Assembly (NCBI GenBank): GCA_009835005.1
Contig: WTFG01000009.1
Location: forward strand, 1-64,000
DNA: 64,000 nt
Direction of reading: 5' to 3'
From: Flavobacteriaceae bacterium Ap0902
GTDB lineage: Bacteria; Bacteroidota; Bacteroidia; Flavobacteriales; Weeksellaceae
Under the pieces are notes generated by a model. That model had not been told where the DNA came from. It saw only the letters and a list, made by a program, of their open reading frames with translations, and did no database searches. Shown in pieces: positions 34,762 through 44,580 of this stretch. The stretch's first letter is position 1; each line of letters begins with the position of its first letter. A program made the position numbers and the translations under genes.

Positions 34762-34787
34762 CTAAATTAAATTATTATAAATAACGA

Positions 34788-36245
34788 ATGCTATTTAATT
34801 CTTTAGATTTTGCCATATTTCTACCTATAGTTTTTATTCTCTATTGGTTTATCACAGATAAGAATTTAAAGCTTCAAAATTTATTAATTGTTGCCGCAAG
34901 TTACCTATTTTATGGCTGGTGGGATTGGCGTTTTCTTTCTTTAATCTTATTCAGCACTATTGTAGATTATACGATTGGGATTAAATTAAAAGGAGAAGAA
35001 AATAAAACTAAAAGAAAGCTTCTGTTATGGATTAGCATCTTAGTTAATTTAGGCTTTTTAGGTTTCTTTAAATACTATAATTTCTTCTTAGACAATTTTA
35101 TAACGGCTTTCACTTTTTTAGGTTATCAAATAGATGCAAGACCTTTGAATATTGTCCTCCCTGTTGGGATTAGTTTTTATACCTTTCAAACTCTAAGTTA
35201 CACTATAGACGTATATAAAAGAAAACTAGAACCCACCAAAGACTTCATTGCTTTTTCTGCATTTGTAAGTTTCTTTCCACAATTAGTTGCAGGGCCTATT
35301 GAAAGAGCGACTCATCTATTGCCACAGTTCTATACCAAAAGAAAATTTGACTATGCTTTGGCTGTAAATGGTATGCGACAAATTCTTTGGGGATTATTTA
35401 AAAAAGTGGTTATTGCAGATAATTGTGCTATGTATGCTAATGAAATATTCAATAATTCTGCAGAAATGAACAGTAGTGCATTGGTACTAGGTGCCATATT
35501 TTTTACCTTTCAGATTTATGGAGATTTTTCTGGTTATTCTGATATAGCCATTGGTACCGCTCGTCTTTTTGGTTTTGATTTAATGCAAAACTTCAATTTC
35601 CCTTATTTCTCTAGAGATATAGCAGAGTTTTGGAGACGCTGGCATATATCTTTATCTACATGGTTTAGAGATTATCTTTATATTCCATTAGGTGGTAGCA
35701 GAGGTGGTACCTGGATGCGCGTAAGAAATACCTTTATCATTTTTATAGTAAGTGGGTTTTGGCATGGTGCCAATTGGACTTTTATTGCCTGGGGTGCACT
35801 AAACGCATTTTTTATTCTCCCTTTAATTGTTACCAAGAACAATAGAAAAAATATGGAGACCGTCGCCCAGGGTAAATCTCTACCCACACTTAGAGAATTG
35901 TACATGATGGCAACAACATTTGCCCTAACTGTTTTTGCATGGATATTTTTTAGAGCAGAAAACATTACGCATGCTTTTAGTTATATTGGTGGTATATTCT
36001 CTAAGTCTATCGCTCAGATACCAAGTATTAATCCAGAGAATAAGTTAGGGGCATTAACTACGATTATTTTAGTGTTTATATTCTTACTAATTGAATGGCA
36101 GGGTAGAGAGAGTCAATTTGCGATTGAGAAATTTGGACAGAAATGGAATAGACCAATGAGGTATATATTTTATTATTTAATTGTATTGTCAATCATGTAT
36201 TTTGGTAATTTTCAGGAAAATCAATTTATATATTTTCAATTTTAG
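34788..36245 (+). CDS. MBOAT-family O-acyltransferase (AlgI-like)
   Basis: A 485-residue membrane protein with about 10-12 hydrophobic spans, the usual MBOAT length. The conserved blocks are YLFYGWWDWRFL, VGISFYTFQTLSYTIDVYK, FPQLVAGPIERA, FWRRWHISLSTWFRDYLYIPLGG and SGFWHGANWTF with the catalytic His326. AlgI-type proteins pass acetyl groups across the inner membrane to exported polysaccharide. The neighbouring SGNH-like gene, 3 bases downstream, would complete the transfer, as with AlgI/AlgJ-type partners. The target glycan is probably the product of the upstream locus (inference). Confidence 0.92.
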   Translation: MLFNSLDFAIFLPIVFILYWFITDKNLKLQNLLIVAASYLFYGWWDWRFLSLILFSTIVDYTIGIKLKGEENKTKRKLLLWISILVNLGFLGFFKYYNFFLDNFITAFTFLGYQIDARPLNIVLPVGISFYTFQTLSYTIDVYKRKLEPTKDFIAFSAFVSFFPQLVAGPIERATHLLPQFYTKRKFDYALAVNGMRQILWGLFKKVVIADNCAMYANEIFNNSAEMNSSALVLGAIFFTFQIYGDFSGYSDIAIGTARLFGFDLMQNFNFPYFSRDIAEFWRRWHISLSTWFRDYLYIPLGGSRGGTWMRVRNTFIIFIVSGFWHGANWTFIAWGALNAFFILPLIVTKNNRKNMETVAQGKSLPTLRELYMMATTFALTVFAWIFFRAENITHAFSYIGGIFSKSIAQIPSINPENKLGALTTIILVFIFLLIEWQGRESQFAIEKFGQKWNRPMRYIFYYLIVLSIMYFGNFQENQFIYFQF

Positions 36246-36248
36246 ATT

Positions 36249-37274
36249 ATGAAATATTTTATAAGAAAAATTATATACTCCGCCCTACCAATTCTGATAT
36301 TATTAGTAGGCATAAACTATATCGGAGATGCTGCAAAGATTTTCAACAAAAAATATGAAAAAGAAATTTCAAAAATTATATTAGACGGAAACTTTGTAAC
36401 GAATATTACAAATTACGATGATCGAATTCTTCAGAGGGAATTAATTAAAGGCATGAGTCAACCTCCTCAATTACTGATTTTGGGGTCTAGTCGAACAATG
36501 CTCATTAACTCTTCTTATTTTTCGAATCAAAATATATTCAATAATTCAGTATCTGGTGCAAGTATGGAGGATATAGTGGCAATATTAAATATTTATAAAA
36601 CGTATCACCATTCGTACCCTAGTAAAATAATTATCGGCATTGATCCATGGCTATTTAATGAAAATAATGGTCAGAATAGATGGAAATCTATCGCATCATT
36701 TTATGAGCCAAGAGATAGGATAAATATAAATTCGCTATATAAGTACAAACAATTATTATCCCTGTCGTATTTCCAAGCATCACTAAAAACATTACCTGAT
36801 GTCCTAGCTAAGAATTCTAGACCATTAATTACAAAAATTAAATATAACCAGACAAATACAAAATTAAATGATGGATCACTAGTATATGGTGAATCATTTC
36901 GAAACGCAACACAGAATGACATTGATGCCAAAATAGATCATTTTATCATTGGTAATATATACAGTTTAGGAAATTTTAATGTCATATCAGAAAAATTATG
37001 GTCAGAATTTGAATCTCTTGTGAAAAATTTAAAAACTAGCAATGTTCAAGTAGAATTCTTTTTAGCACCCTATCCTCCAAAAGTTTATGACAAAGTTTCT
37101 ATTGACTACCCTAACGTATTAAAAACTGAAAGTCAAATAGAAGAATTTGCTATGAATAATAAAATAAAAATTTATGGAACTTTTAATCCATATAAACTAG
37201 GATTTGACAACACATATTTTTATGATGGGATGCACTGTAAAGAGAATGGAATTAGAGAAATCTTAAATAACTAA
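36249..37274 (+). CDS. Membrane-anchored SGNH-like protein, probable O-acetylation partner of the MBOAT
   Basis: 341 residues with one N-terminal membrane segment (residues 5-25) and an extracytoplasmic body. LILGSSRTM (Gly79-Ser80-Ser81) resembles the GDS nucleophile block, and FYDGMHC (Asp326-x2-His329) is a clear SGNH DxxH motif. These features and the position behind an AlgI-like gene suggest an AlgJ/AlgX-like acetyl- or acyltransferase. Overall similarity to named families is low. Its stop lies 4 bases from the convergent cysN stop. Confidence 0.65.
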   Translation: MKYFIRKIIYSALPILILLVGINYIGDAAKIFNKKYEKEISKIILDGNFVTNITNYDDRILQRELIKGMSQPPQLLILGSSRTMLINSSYFSNQNIFNNSVSGASMEDIVAILNIYKTYHHSYPSKIIIGIDPWLFNENNGQNRWKSIASFYEPRDRININSLYKYKQLLSLSYFQASLKTLPDVLAKNSRPLITKIKYNQTNTKLNDGSLVYGESFRNATQNDIDAKIDHFIIGNIYSLGNFNVISEKLWSEFESLVKNLKTSNVQVEFFLAPYPPKVYDKVSIDYPNVLKTESQIEEFAMNNKIKIYGTFNPYKLGFDNTYFYDGMHCKENGIREILNN

Positions 37275-37278
37275 ACCC

Positions 37279-38535
37279 CTAATTAATCATCCCTGCTGCC
37301 ACCGTTTCATTGGTGTCAATATCAATAAGAATGAGTGATCCAGTGATTCTATTTTGACTATATTTATCTATAAAGAGGGGTTGCGTGGTTCTTAGTCTTA
37401 CCCTTGCGATATCATTGATATTTAAAGTTTTGTCATCTTCTATCTTATGCAACGTATTCACATCTACTTTATAGATAATTTCTTTGATGATGGCTTTTAC
37501 CTCATGGGTTGTATGTTTTAAATAAAATTTAGCACTAGGCAATGGGGATGCTTTATTAAACCAGCAAAGCATGACATCAATATCCTGTGTTTGAGTGGGT
37601 TTATTATTCACTTTTACAATCATATCCCCTCTGCTTACATCAATATCATCCTCCAAGGTTAGCGTTACAGACATAGGTGGAAAAGCCTCTTCTAATTCCC
37701 CATCTAAGGTATCAATAGATTTAATTTTAGATTCAAAACCAGAAGGCAACACCACAATATCATCTTGTACGCGGACAGTCCCACTCGCTACCCTACCTGC
37801 ATAGCCCCTAAAATCATGGAATGCATCAGAATGCGGTCTTATAATATGCTGCACAGGAAAGCGCATATCTATAAAATTCCTGTCACTAGAGATATGAATA
37901 GTCTCTAGCATATTCATAAGCGGTCTACCCTCAAACCATGGCATATTGTTACTGCGCTTCACCACATTATCGCCATGCAATGCAGAAATGGGTATATACC
38001 GAACATCCTTCACTGTGAGTTTGGCAGAGAATTCCTCATATTGTTCTACCACTTCATTAAAGGCTTCCTCGCTATAATCCACTAAATCCATTTTATTTAC
38101 GCAGACAATGACATGTGGAATTTGCAAAAGTGACGCAATGAATGAATGCCGTTTGGTCTGTTCTATGATACCATCTCTCACATCAACTAAAATCAATGCT
38201 AAATTAGCAGTAGAAGCACCTGTGACCATGTTTCTGGTATATTGAATATGTCCAGGGGTATCTGCAATGATAAAAGCTCTCTTGGGTGTAGAGAAGTATC
38301 TATAAGCCACATCTATGGTGATACCCTGTGCACGTTCATCTTTTAATCCATCTGTAAATAGGGACAAATCAATATGATCCAATCCTCTTTTCTTAGAAGA
38401 AGATTTTATAGCATTCAACTGATCCTGAAAAATTGATTTGGAATCATATAACAGCCTTCCAATCAAAGTACTTTTACCGTTGTCTACACTACCAGCGGTA
38501 ATAAATCGCAATAAATCTCTCTTCTTATTATTCAT
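37279..38535 (-). CDS. cysN: Sulfate adenylyltransferase subunit 1 (GTPase)
   Basis: A 418-residue EF-Tu-like GTPase subunit of ATP sulfurylase. The P-loop GSVDNGKSTL, the EERAQGITID-like block (KDERAQGITIDVAYRYF), DTPGH and NKMD motifs are all intact. GTP hydrolysis drives formation of APS by CysD. No APS kinase domain is fused to it. The kinase is the separate cysC gene. It is the last gene of a cysQ-cysC-cysD-cysN operon, 38 bases after cysD. Confidence 0.95.
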   Translation of the reverse strand: MNNKKRDLLRFITAGSVDNGKSTLIGRLLYDSKSIFQDQLNAIKSSSKKRGLDHIDLSLFTDGLKDERAQGITIDVAYRYFSTPKRAFIIADTPGHIQYTRNMVTGASTANLALILVDVRDGIIEQTKRHSFIASLLQIPHVIVCVNKMDLVDYSEEAFNEVVEQYEEFSAKLTVKDVRYIPISALHGDNVVKRSNNMPWFEGRPLMNMLETIHISSDRNFIDMRFPVQHIIRPHSDAFHDFRGYAGRVASGTVRVQDDIVVLPSGFESKIKSIDTLDGELEEAFPPMSVTLTLEDDIDVSRGDMIVKVNNKPTQTQDIDVMLCWFNKASPLPSAKFYLKHTTHEVKAIIKEIIYKVDVNTLHKIEDDKTLNINDIARVRLRTTQPLFIDKYSQNRITGSLILIDIDTNETVAAGMIN

Positions 38536-38573
38536 CTTCCCTGATTCTATTGAATAGTAAACTGGCAGATAGA

Positions 38574-39476
38574 TTAAAAATATCCATCTCTCTTTCTGTC
38601 CTCCATTGCGGTTTCCCCTCTTTTATCATCTGCTCTATGCCCACGTTCTGTAGTAGTTATAGCAGAAATTTCTTGGATAACCTCTTCTACCGTATGCGCA
38701 TCAGACTCAATACCTCCCGTTATGGTAATATCCCCTAAAGTTCTAAATCTGATTTTTTTGTTTATCAAAGATTCTCCATTTCTTAAAGTTAAAAATTTTG
38801 AATCTGGTATCCATGAATTATTTCGCCAAAGCACCTTTCTATGATGGGCAAAATACAAGGATGGTAATTCAATTTTTTCTGCTGCAATATAATTCCAAAT
38901 ATCTAATTCCGTCCAATTAGATATAGGAAAAATCCTAAAATGTTCTCCCTGTTTTTTGCGTCCATTAAAGAGCGTCCAAAGTTCTGGTCTTTGATTTCTG
39001 GGATTCCATTGGCCAAACTCATCTCTATGAGAGAAAAACCGCTCTTTGGCTCTGGATTTCTCCTCATCCCTTCTACCACCACCAATGGCAGCATCAAATC
39101 CATGTTCTTCTATGGTATCCAGCAAAGTAGTAGATTGCAAAACATTTCTGCTTGCATAAATTCCTGTTTCCTCTCTCACCCTGCCCTCATCTATTGATTT
39201 CTGAACAGAACCCACTATTAATTCTATATCTAAATCATCTACTATTTGATCTCTAAATTCAATCGTCTCTGGAAAATTATGCCCAGTATCTATATGAATT
39301 AAAGGAAAGGGAATTTTGGCAGGATAAAAAGCTTTTTTGGCCAAATGAATAAGTACGGTAGAGTCTTTACCTCCAGAGAACAAAATAGCAGGCTTATCAA
39401 ATTGAGCATACACTTCCCGAAAGACATAAATAGCCTCTGCTTCTAATTCTTTTAAATGAGATAATTTATAACGCAT
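38574..39476 (-). CDS. cysD: Sulfate adenylyltransferase subunit 2
   Basis: A 300-residue PP-loop catalytic subunit of ATP sulfurylase. FSGGKDSTVLIHLA is the PP-loop. IDTGHNFPETIEFRD, GGRRDEEKSRAKER and the C-terminal ERGHRADDK...MEDRKRDGYF are family signatures. It adenylates sulfate to APS together with CysN. It starts 9 bases after the cysC stop. Confidence 0.96.
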   Translation of the reverse strand: MRYKLSHLKELEAEAIYVFREVYAQFDKPAILFSGGKDSTVLIHLAKKAFYPAKIPFPLIHIDTGHNFPETIEFRDQIVDDLDIELIVGSVQKSIDEGRVREETGIYASRNVLQSTTLLDTIEEHGFDAAIGGGRRDEEKSRAKERFFSHRDEFGQWNPRNQRPELWTLFNGRKKQGEHFRIFPISNWTELDIWNYIAAEKIELPSLYFAHHRKVLWRNNSWIPDSKFLTLRNGESLINKKIRFRTLGDITITGGIESDAHTVEEVIQEISAITTTERGHRADDKRGETAMEDRKRDGYF

Positions 39477-39485
39477 ACCACAGAT

Positions 39486-40097
39486 TTACTTCTCCAGTTT
39501 AATCTTTTGCAAAACTAAGGCTAAAAGATCTTGAACACATTGATTTTTGCTCATTTCTGCTGTTTTTAAAATTAAATCTGCCTTTTTGGGTTTTTCATAA
39601 GGGGCAGATATACCAGTGAACTGATGAATTTCTCCCCTTCTGGCTTTTGCATATAAACCTTTAACATCACGCTGCTCACAAACTTCTATAGGACAATCCA
39701 CAAATATGGTTATAAAATCATCTTTTCCAATGATGGATTGGACCATTTCTCTATCCTTTTCTAAGGGCGATATAAAGGCGGCTAAGACTACGAGCCCAGC
39801 ATCTATAAAGAGTTTTGAAACCTCTGCCACTCTTCTCAGGTTTTCTTGGCGGTCTTCTGGGCTAAATCCCAAACCTTGATTCAATCCTAAACGCAAATTA
39901 TCGCCGTCTAGCACATACGTCTTAATCCCTTGATGAAACAAAACTTCCTCTAACCGATTGCCCAAAGTAGATTTACCAGAACCAGAATATCCAGTCAACC
40001 AAAACACCTTGGCTCTATGCCCGTATGTAGCTTCTCTATCTGTTCTCGTGATTTTAAAATCCTGATTAATTATATTTTCTGAACTATTATCTGACAA
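39486..40097 (-). CDS. cysC: Adenylylsulfate (APS) kinase
   Basis: A 203-residue APS kinase with Walker A GYSGSGKST, LDGDNLRLGLNQGLGFS and FVDCPIEVCEQRDVKGLY, all typical. It phosphorylates APS to PAPS, the donor for sulfotransferases or for PAPS reductase. The gene stands between cysQ (12-base gap) and cysD. Confidence 0.96.
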   Translation of the reverse strand: MSDNSSENIINQDFKITRTDREATYGHRAKVFWLTGYSGSGKSTLGNRLEEVLFHQGIKTYVLDGDNLRLGLNQGLGFSPEDRQENLRRVAEVSKLFIDAGLVVLAAFISPLEKDREMVQSIIGKDDFITIFVDCPIEVCEQRDVKGLYAKARRGEIHQFTGISAPYEKPKKADLILKTAEMSKNQCVQDLLALVLQKIKLEK

Positions 40098-40109
40098 AAT
40101 ATTCCTTTT

Positions 40110-40940
40110 TTAAATATGCAATGATGCTATAATTGAACCAAACCTATCTCCCACTACAAAAGATGGATTCAATAAGTTTTCTTTGTTATACTCTAAAGTA
40201 CCGCCTGTGTCCACATTTAAAACCTCGACACCTGCTGCATTACAAATCGCATGCCCAGCAGCCACATCCCATTCCATGGTGGGTGCAAATCGGGGATAAA
40301 CATCCGCTTTTCCTTCTGCCACCATACAAACCTTTAAAGAACTTCCTGCGGCAATGGTTTCAACCGAATTGATAGTCTTATCTTCTTTAATCTGGTTAAT
40401 AAATATTTCTGTCTCTTTAGATAAATGAGAACGACTCACCACTACCACTATGTCGCTGGTGGTTTTTTTTGGTTTTAAAGATACTTTGGCTGCTAAATTA
40501 AGTTCAGAAAAATTAGAAATATTTTCCACTTTAAATGCACCCTGGTGTGTTCCGTAGAATAGTTCTCTCTTGACAGGAACGTAGATTACGCCTAATACAG
40601 GATTTCCATTTTTTATTAAAGCAATATTCACTGTGAATTCATCATTTTTCTTAATAAACTCTTTGGTCCCATCCAGAGGATCTACAAGCCAAAAAGTATC
40701 CCAATGTTTCCGCTCAAAATAAGGTAATAATTGATTTTCCTCACTTATTATAGGGATGCCTGTAGTATGAAGATAAGACATAATCATCTTGTTAGCAGAT
40801 GCATCCGCCAAAGTCAAGGGGGAGGTATCTTCTTTGAAATTTACCTCAAAATCTGTATGATAAATTTCTAAAATACGCTTCCCAGCCTCAAAGGATGCTT
40901 TCTGTGCCACTTTTAATAAATCCGCAAGTTTATCCGTCAA
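40110..40940 (-). CDS. cysQ: 3'(2'),5'-bisphosphate nucleotidase
   Basis: A 276-residue inositol-monophosphatase-fold enzyme that removes the 3'-phosphate from PAP, the by-product of PAPS use. The metal-binding motif DPLDGTKEF, the upstream EEN of ISEENQLLPY, and WDVAAGHAI are present. The start is a TTG: the next in-frame Met is at residue 51, inside the fold. A weak -7 box (TACATTTA on the minus strand, one mismatch) lies about 12 bases upstream. As first gene of the operon it implies that PAPS is really consumed in this cell. Confidence 0.92.
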   Translation of the reverse strand: MTDKLADLLKVAQKASFEAGKRILEIYHTDFEVNFKEDTSPLTLADASANKMIMSYLHTTGIPIISEENQLLPYFERKHWDTFWLVDPLDGTKEFIKKNDEFTVNIALIKNGNPVLGVIYVPVKRELFYGTHQGAFKVENISNFSELNLAAKVSLKPKKTTSDIVVVVSRSHLSKETEIFINQIKEDKTINSVETIAAGSSLKVCMVAEGKADVYPRFAPTMEWDVAAGHAICNAAGVEVLNVDTGGTLEYNKENLLNPSFVVGDRFGSIIASLHI

Positions 40941-41035
40941 TTTGTTTAAGTTTAAATGTAAAGATAAAACCTTTAATTTATCTAAAGAAAATTCCCTCTC
41001 TAAGCTATAAAATTAAGTTTAGTTAAAAATTAAGC

Positions 41036-44000
41036 TTAATTCGTTCTCGCTTCTTCCAGCTTTTGTTCATACTTCTCTCCATTTTTGCCATAACGCACAC
41101 GGAATTTTAATCTATTGATTAAATATTGCATCACAGGCACAATCACCAAGGTTAAAAAAGTGGCGAAAATTAAACCATAAATCACAGTTTTGGCTAATGG
41201 ACCCCAGAATATGGAGTTATCTCCACCCATATAAATATCTGGATCATAATTAGCTAATAATTCTTCAAAATCAATATTCAACCCAATGGCTAGCGGAACC
41301 AATCCCAATACGGTAGTAATTGCTGTAAGTAATACAGGACGCAATCTGGATGCTCCGCCATTGACCATAGACTCTTTCATTTCATCCACAGGCAACATCA
41401 TGTTTTCTGGCAGATTAAATTTCTTCTTCTTTCTATCTAATAGTAATTGCGTATAATCTATTAGCACAATGGCATTGTTCACCACAATACCAGCCAGCGA
41501 AATTATCCCCATCATGGTCATCATAATGATAAAATCATCTCCATTAACGATTAAACCAAGGAAAACTCCAATAAAACTAAGCACCACGGCAGACATAATG
41601 ATAAACGGTTTAGAAACCGAATTAAATTGAGCTACAATAATTAATAAAATCCCTGCAATCGCAATGAGCAAGGCAGACATTAAAAAGCTCATGTTTTCTG
41701 CTTGTTCTTCTTGTTCACCCGTAAATTGATACGTCATCCCTTTAGGTAATTGATAACCAGAATTCTCTAATTTTTGCTTGATCTGATTGACTGTTTCCGT
41801 TGGATTATAATCACTTAATACATTGGAGTAAATAGTAATCGTACGTTCAAAATCTTGGCGTCTAATCTTATTAAATTGTTTGACTTTAGAATTAGAAGTA
41901 ATCGCAGCAATTGGAATTTGCATAATCTGCCCATTCGCGGGATTGGTATAAGTAATCGGTTGATTAAATACCGTATTCTCATTGTACCGCTGCTCTTCAT
42001 TTAACCTAATATTGATAGGATAATCATCATCATCTCCCTCTGGTCTATACCTTGAAACCTCATAACCATAGATAGATTGGCGCAGTGTCCCACCTACCAT
42101 TTGATTGGTGACTCCCATAGCACCGGCTAATTGACGGTTCACTTCTACCCTTAATTCTGGAATATCTCTAGACACATCAATCTTTAACTCCTCTAGACCC
42201 CGAATACCCGATTCTTCTATAAAAGCCAGCATTTTTTCTGCCTCATCCATCATTTCTTGGTAATCCTCTCCTCTAATTTCAATATTCACGGGGTATCCTG
42301 CTGGAGGACCCACATTGTCTTTTTCCACCGTTATGGAAGCGCCTGCATGACCTCTAACTGCCATTCTGATTTCTTCTAAAAACTCTTGACTATCTACTCC
42401 TCTACGGAATTTATATTCTCTAAGGGATACCGTTACCTTTCCTTTATGCGGAATCTCCGCAGATGAGCCTGCATCTGTTTGTGGATTACCTGCTCCTTCT
42501 CCTACTTGGGAAATACTGGATTCCACCATGTAATTGTAATCCTCTCCGTCTTCTTTAACTACATAATTATCTATAACTTCTCTTACCTCTTGCTCTACTT
42601 CTTGAGTCAATCGATTGGTTTTTTCTATATCTGTTCCTTCTGGATATTCTATATAAACAATCACTTGATTGGGCGCATTCTCTGGGAAAAACAAAACTTT
42701 AGGTTTTACAATAGTTAAGAGAACAATGCTTGCCATGAATAAAACAATCATTCCTATCATTAACCAGATAGGATTTTTGCCTTTTAATCCCCAACTCAAG
42801 AAATTTCTATACTTATCCTCTAACCACGGCAAACCTTGGTCTTGAAACCAAATACTCAAAGGGTATAACACCAATTCATAAACCCAAATCATAATGCCAA
42901 AGAAAATTCCTAGATTTCCAAACACACGCAAAACCGTGTAATCCCAAACATATCCAGATACCACTAGCATAATGCCTAAAACGATTAGAATAGTAGATGA
43001 AATAACCATCTTACGCTTGTTTGGTTCTTTTTTATCTTCTGATTCCGTATGCATAAATTCAGACGTAATCATGGAGTTAATGATTAATGCTACAAATAAA
43101 GAGGAACCTAATACAACAGATAAAGTCATAGGGAAAATCATCATAAACTTACCCATGGTTCCTGGCCATAAAGCAAGGGGCGAGAAAGCTGCTAGCGTAG
43201 TCGCTGTAGAGGCAATAATAGGCCATGCAATCTCTCCAACTCCTTGAATAGCGGCCTGTTTTCTACTATATCCTGCGTTCATCAAAGAATATACATTCTC
43301 CACCACCACAATACCATTATCCACCAACATACCAAGCCCCATTACCAGTCCAAATAAAACCATGGTATTCAAAGTAACGCCCATAAATTGAAGAATCATT
43401 AGAGACATGAGCATAGATAAAGGAATAGCCATCCCCACAAAACTTGCGTTTCTTAATCCTAAGAAAAACAATAAAACACCAACCACCAGAATAACCCCAA
43501 ATATAATGTTGTTAATCAAATCTTTCACCTGATTCTCTGTTTTAGGCGCCTGATTATTGGTGATGGTCACATGTACATCGGTAGGCAGATATTCCATTTT
43601 GGCATTATCTATCAAGTTTTCTACCTCTGTGATAGCAGCTATCATATTCTCTCCACTACGCTTTTTGATGTCCATCATGATTACTGGTTCTCCAGCAGCA
43701 CGTGCATAAGTGGTCTTATCTTGTTCTCTGAAATTAATCTCTGCGATATCTCCCAGATAAGTCACACCCCCTCTTTCTTTGACAGAAATTAAAGCCAATT
43801 CCTGTGGATCCATGATTTCACCCACAACACGGATGTTTAATCTTTGGTCATTGTTAATAATATTACCTCCAGAAATTGTTTTGTTATCACCAGAAATGGA
43901 TTGAGCGATGTCATTAAAACTCACTTGAGCAGCAGCCATTTTATGAACATCTAATGCTACTTCAACTTCCTTGTCATTGACCCCGCGGATGGGCGCTTCT

Positions 44001-44578
44001 TTGATGGCTTGTAACGATTCAAAATCATCCTGTAATTCTTCTGCAAAATCTTTTAATTGCTGTAAAGTATAATTTCCCGTAATGTTAATATTGGCAATCG
44101 GAAATTCCTCTGCGATATTTAAATCAAAAACATTAGGCTCCACTTTAGCACCTGTATCTAACGTAGGCCAGTTAGCATCTGCTTTGACTAAATCTACCTT
44201 GTCCTTCACATCGATTTTGGCTTCTTCTAGGGTCACATCATCTGTAAACTCTACAATCGTCATCCCATAATCATTAAAAGAAATGGATTCTACATCTTTA
44301 ATCCCAGAAATCCCTTGAATTTCTTCTTCTATAGGTTCTGTGATAAATTTCTCTACATCCTCTGCCGTATTTCCTGGATATACAGAAGATATATAAATCT
44401 TATTCTCTATGACTTCTGGAAATGACTCTCTAGGCATAGATATAAAAGCCATGGTACCACCCACCATAATAATGAGCATAATCACATAAACAGTGATTTT
44501 ATTTTGAATCGCCCATGTAGAAATAGAAAAACTTTTGTCATTTTCTGCTGTAACAGGCGCTTTTTTATCTTGATTCAT
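41036..44578 (-). CDS. RND-family efflux permease
   Basis: 1180 residues with the usual RND order: one N-terminal span, a large periplasmic porter domain, five spans, and the same again in the second half. MGLGMLVDNGIVVVENV is the TM4 block with the proton-relay aspartate, and GIISLAGIVVNNAIVLIDY its counterpart in the second half. A loop with two extra hydrophobic segments at about 525-580 makes it longer than AcrB. It is the distal gene of a TetR-TolC-adaptor-permease operon, 2 bases after the adaptor. The substrate (drugs, bile-like or other amphiphiles) is not predictable. Confidence 0.92.
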   Translation of the reverse strand: MNQDKKAPVTAENDKSFSISTWAIQNKITVYVIMLIIMVGGTMAFISMPRESFPEVIENKIYISSVYPGNTAEDVEKFITEPIEEEIQGISGIKDVESISFNDYGMTIVEFTDDVTLEEAKIDVKDKVDLVKADANWPTLDTGAKVEPNVFDLNIAEEFPIANINITGNYTLQQLKDFAEELQDDFESLQAIKEAPIRGVNDKEVEVALDVHKMAAAQVSFNDIAQSISGDNKTISGGNIINNDQRLNIRVVGEIMDPQELALISVKERGGVTYLGDIAEINFREQDKTTYARAAGEPVIMMDIKKRSGENMIAAITEVENLIDNAKMEYLPTDVHVTITNNQAPKTENQVKDLINNIIFGVILVVGVLLFFLGLRNASFVGMAIPLSMLMSLMILQFMGVTLNTMVLFGLVMGLGMLVDNGIVVVENVYSLMNAGYSRKQAAIQGVGEIAWPIIASTATTLAAFSPLALWPGTMGKFMMIFPMTLSVVLGSSLFVALIINSMITSEFMHTESEDKKEPNKRKMVISSTILIVLGIMLVVSGYVWDYTVLRVFGNLGIFFGIMIWVYELVLYPLSIWFQDQGLPWLEDKYRNFLSWGLKGKNPIWLMIGMIVLFMASIVLLTIVKPKVLFFPENAPNQVIVYIEYPEGTDIEKTNRLTQEVEQEVREVIDNYVVKEDGEDYNYMVESSISQVGEGAGNPQTDAGSSAEIPHKGKVTVSLREYKFRRGVDSQEFLEEIRMAVRGHAGASITVEKDNVGPPAGYPVNIEIRGEDYQEMMDEAEKMLAFIEESGIRGLEELKIDVSRDIPELRVEVNRQLAGAMGVTNQMVGGTLRQSIYGYEVSRYRPEGDDDDYPINIRLNEEQRYNENTVFNQPITYTNPANGQIMQIPIAAITSNSKVKQFNKIRRQDFERTITIYSNVLSDYNPTETVNQIKQKLENSGYQLPKGMTYQFTGEQEEQAENMSFLMSALLIAIAGILLIIVAQFNSVSKPFIIMSAVVLSFIGVFLGLIVNGDDFIIMMTMMGIISLAGIVVNNAIVLIDYTQLLLDRKKKKFNLPENMMLPVDEMKESMVNGGASRLRPVLLTAITTVLGLVPLAIGLNIDFEELLANYDPDIYMGGDNSIFWGPLAKTVIYGLIFATFLTLVIVPVMQYLINRLKFRVRYGKNGEKYEQKLEEARTN

Positions 44579-44580
44579 GT

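Noticed and set aside
464-37274. Insertion sequences or transposase remnants that might explain the modular locus
   Set aside because: None of the translated frames looks like a transposase or integrase, and no paired terminal repeats were found by eye.
42972-43247. Open frame of 91 codons opposite the RND permease
   Set aside because: It is a frame shadow of a conserved membrane-protein gene, with composition that mirrors the real frame.
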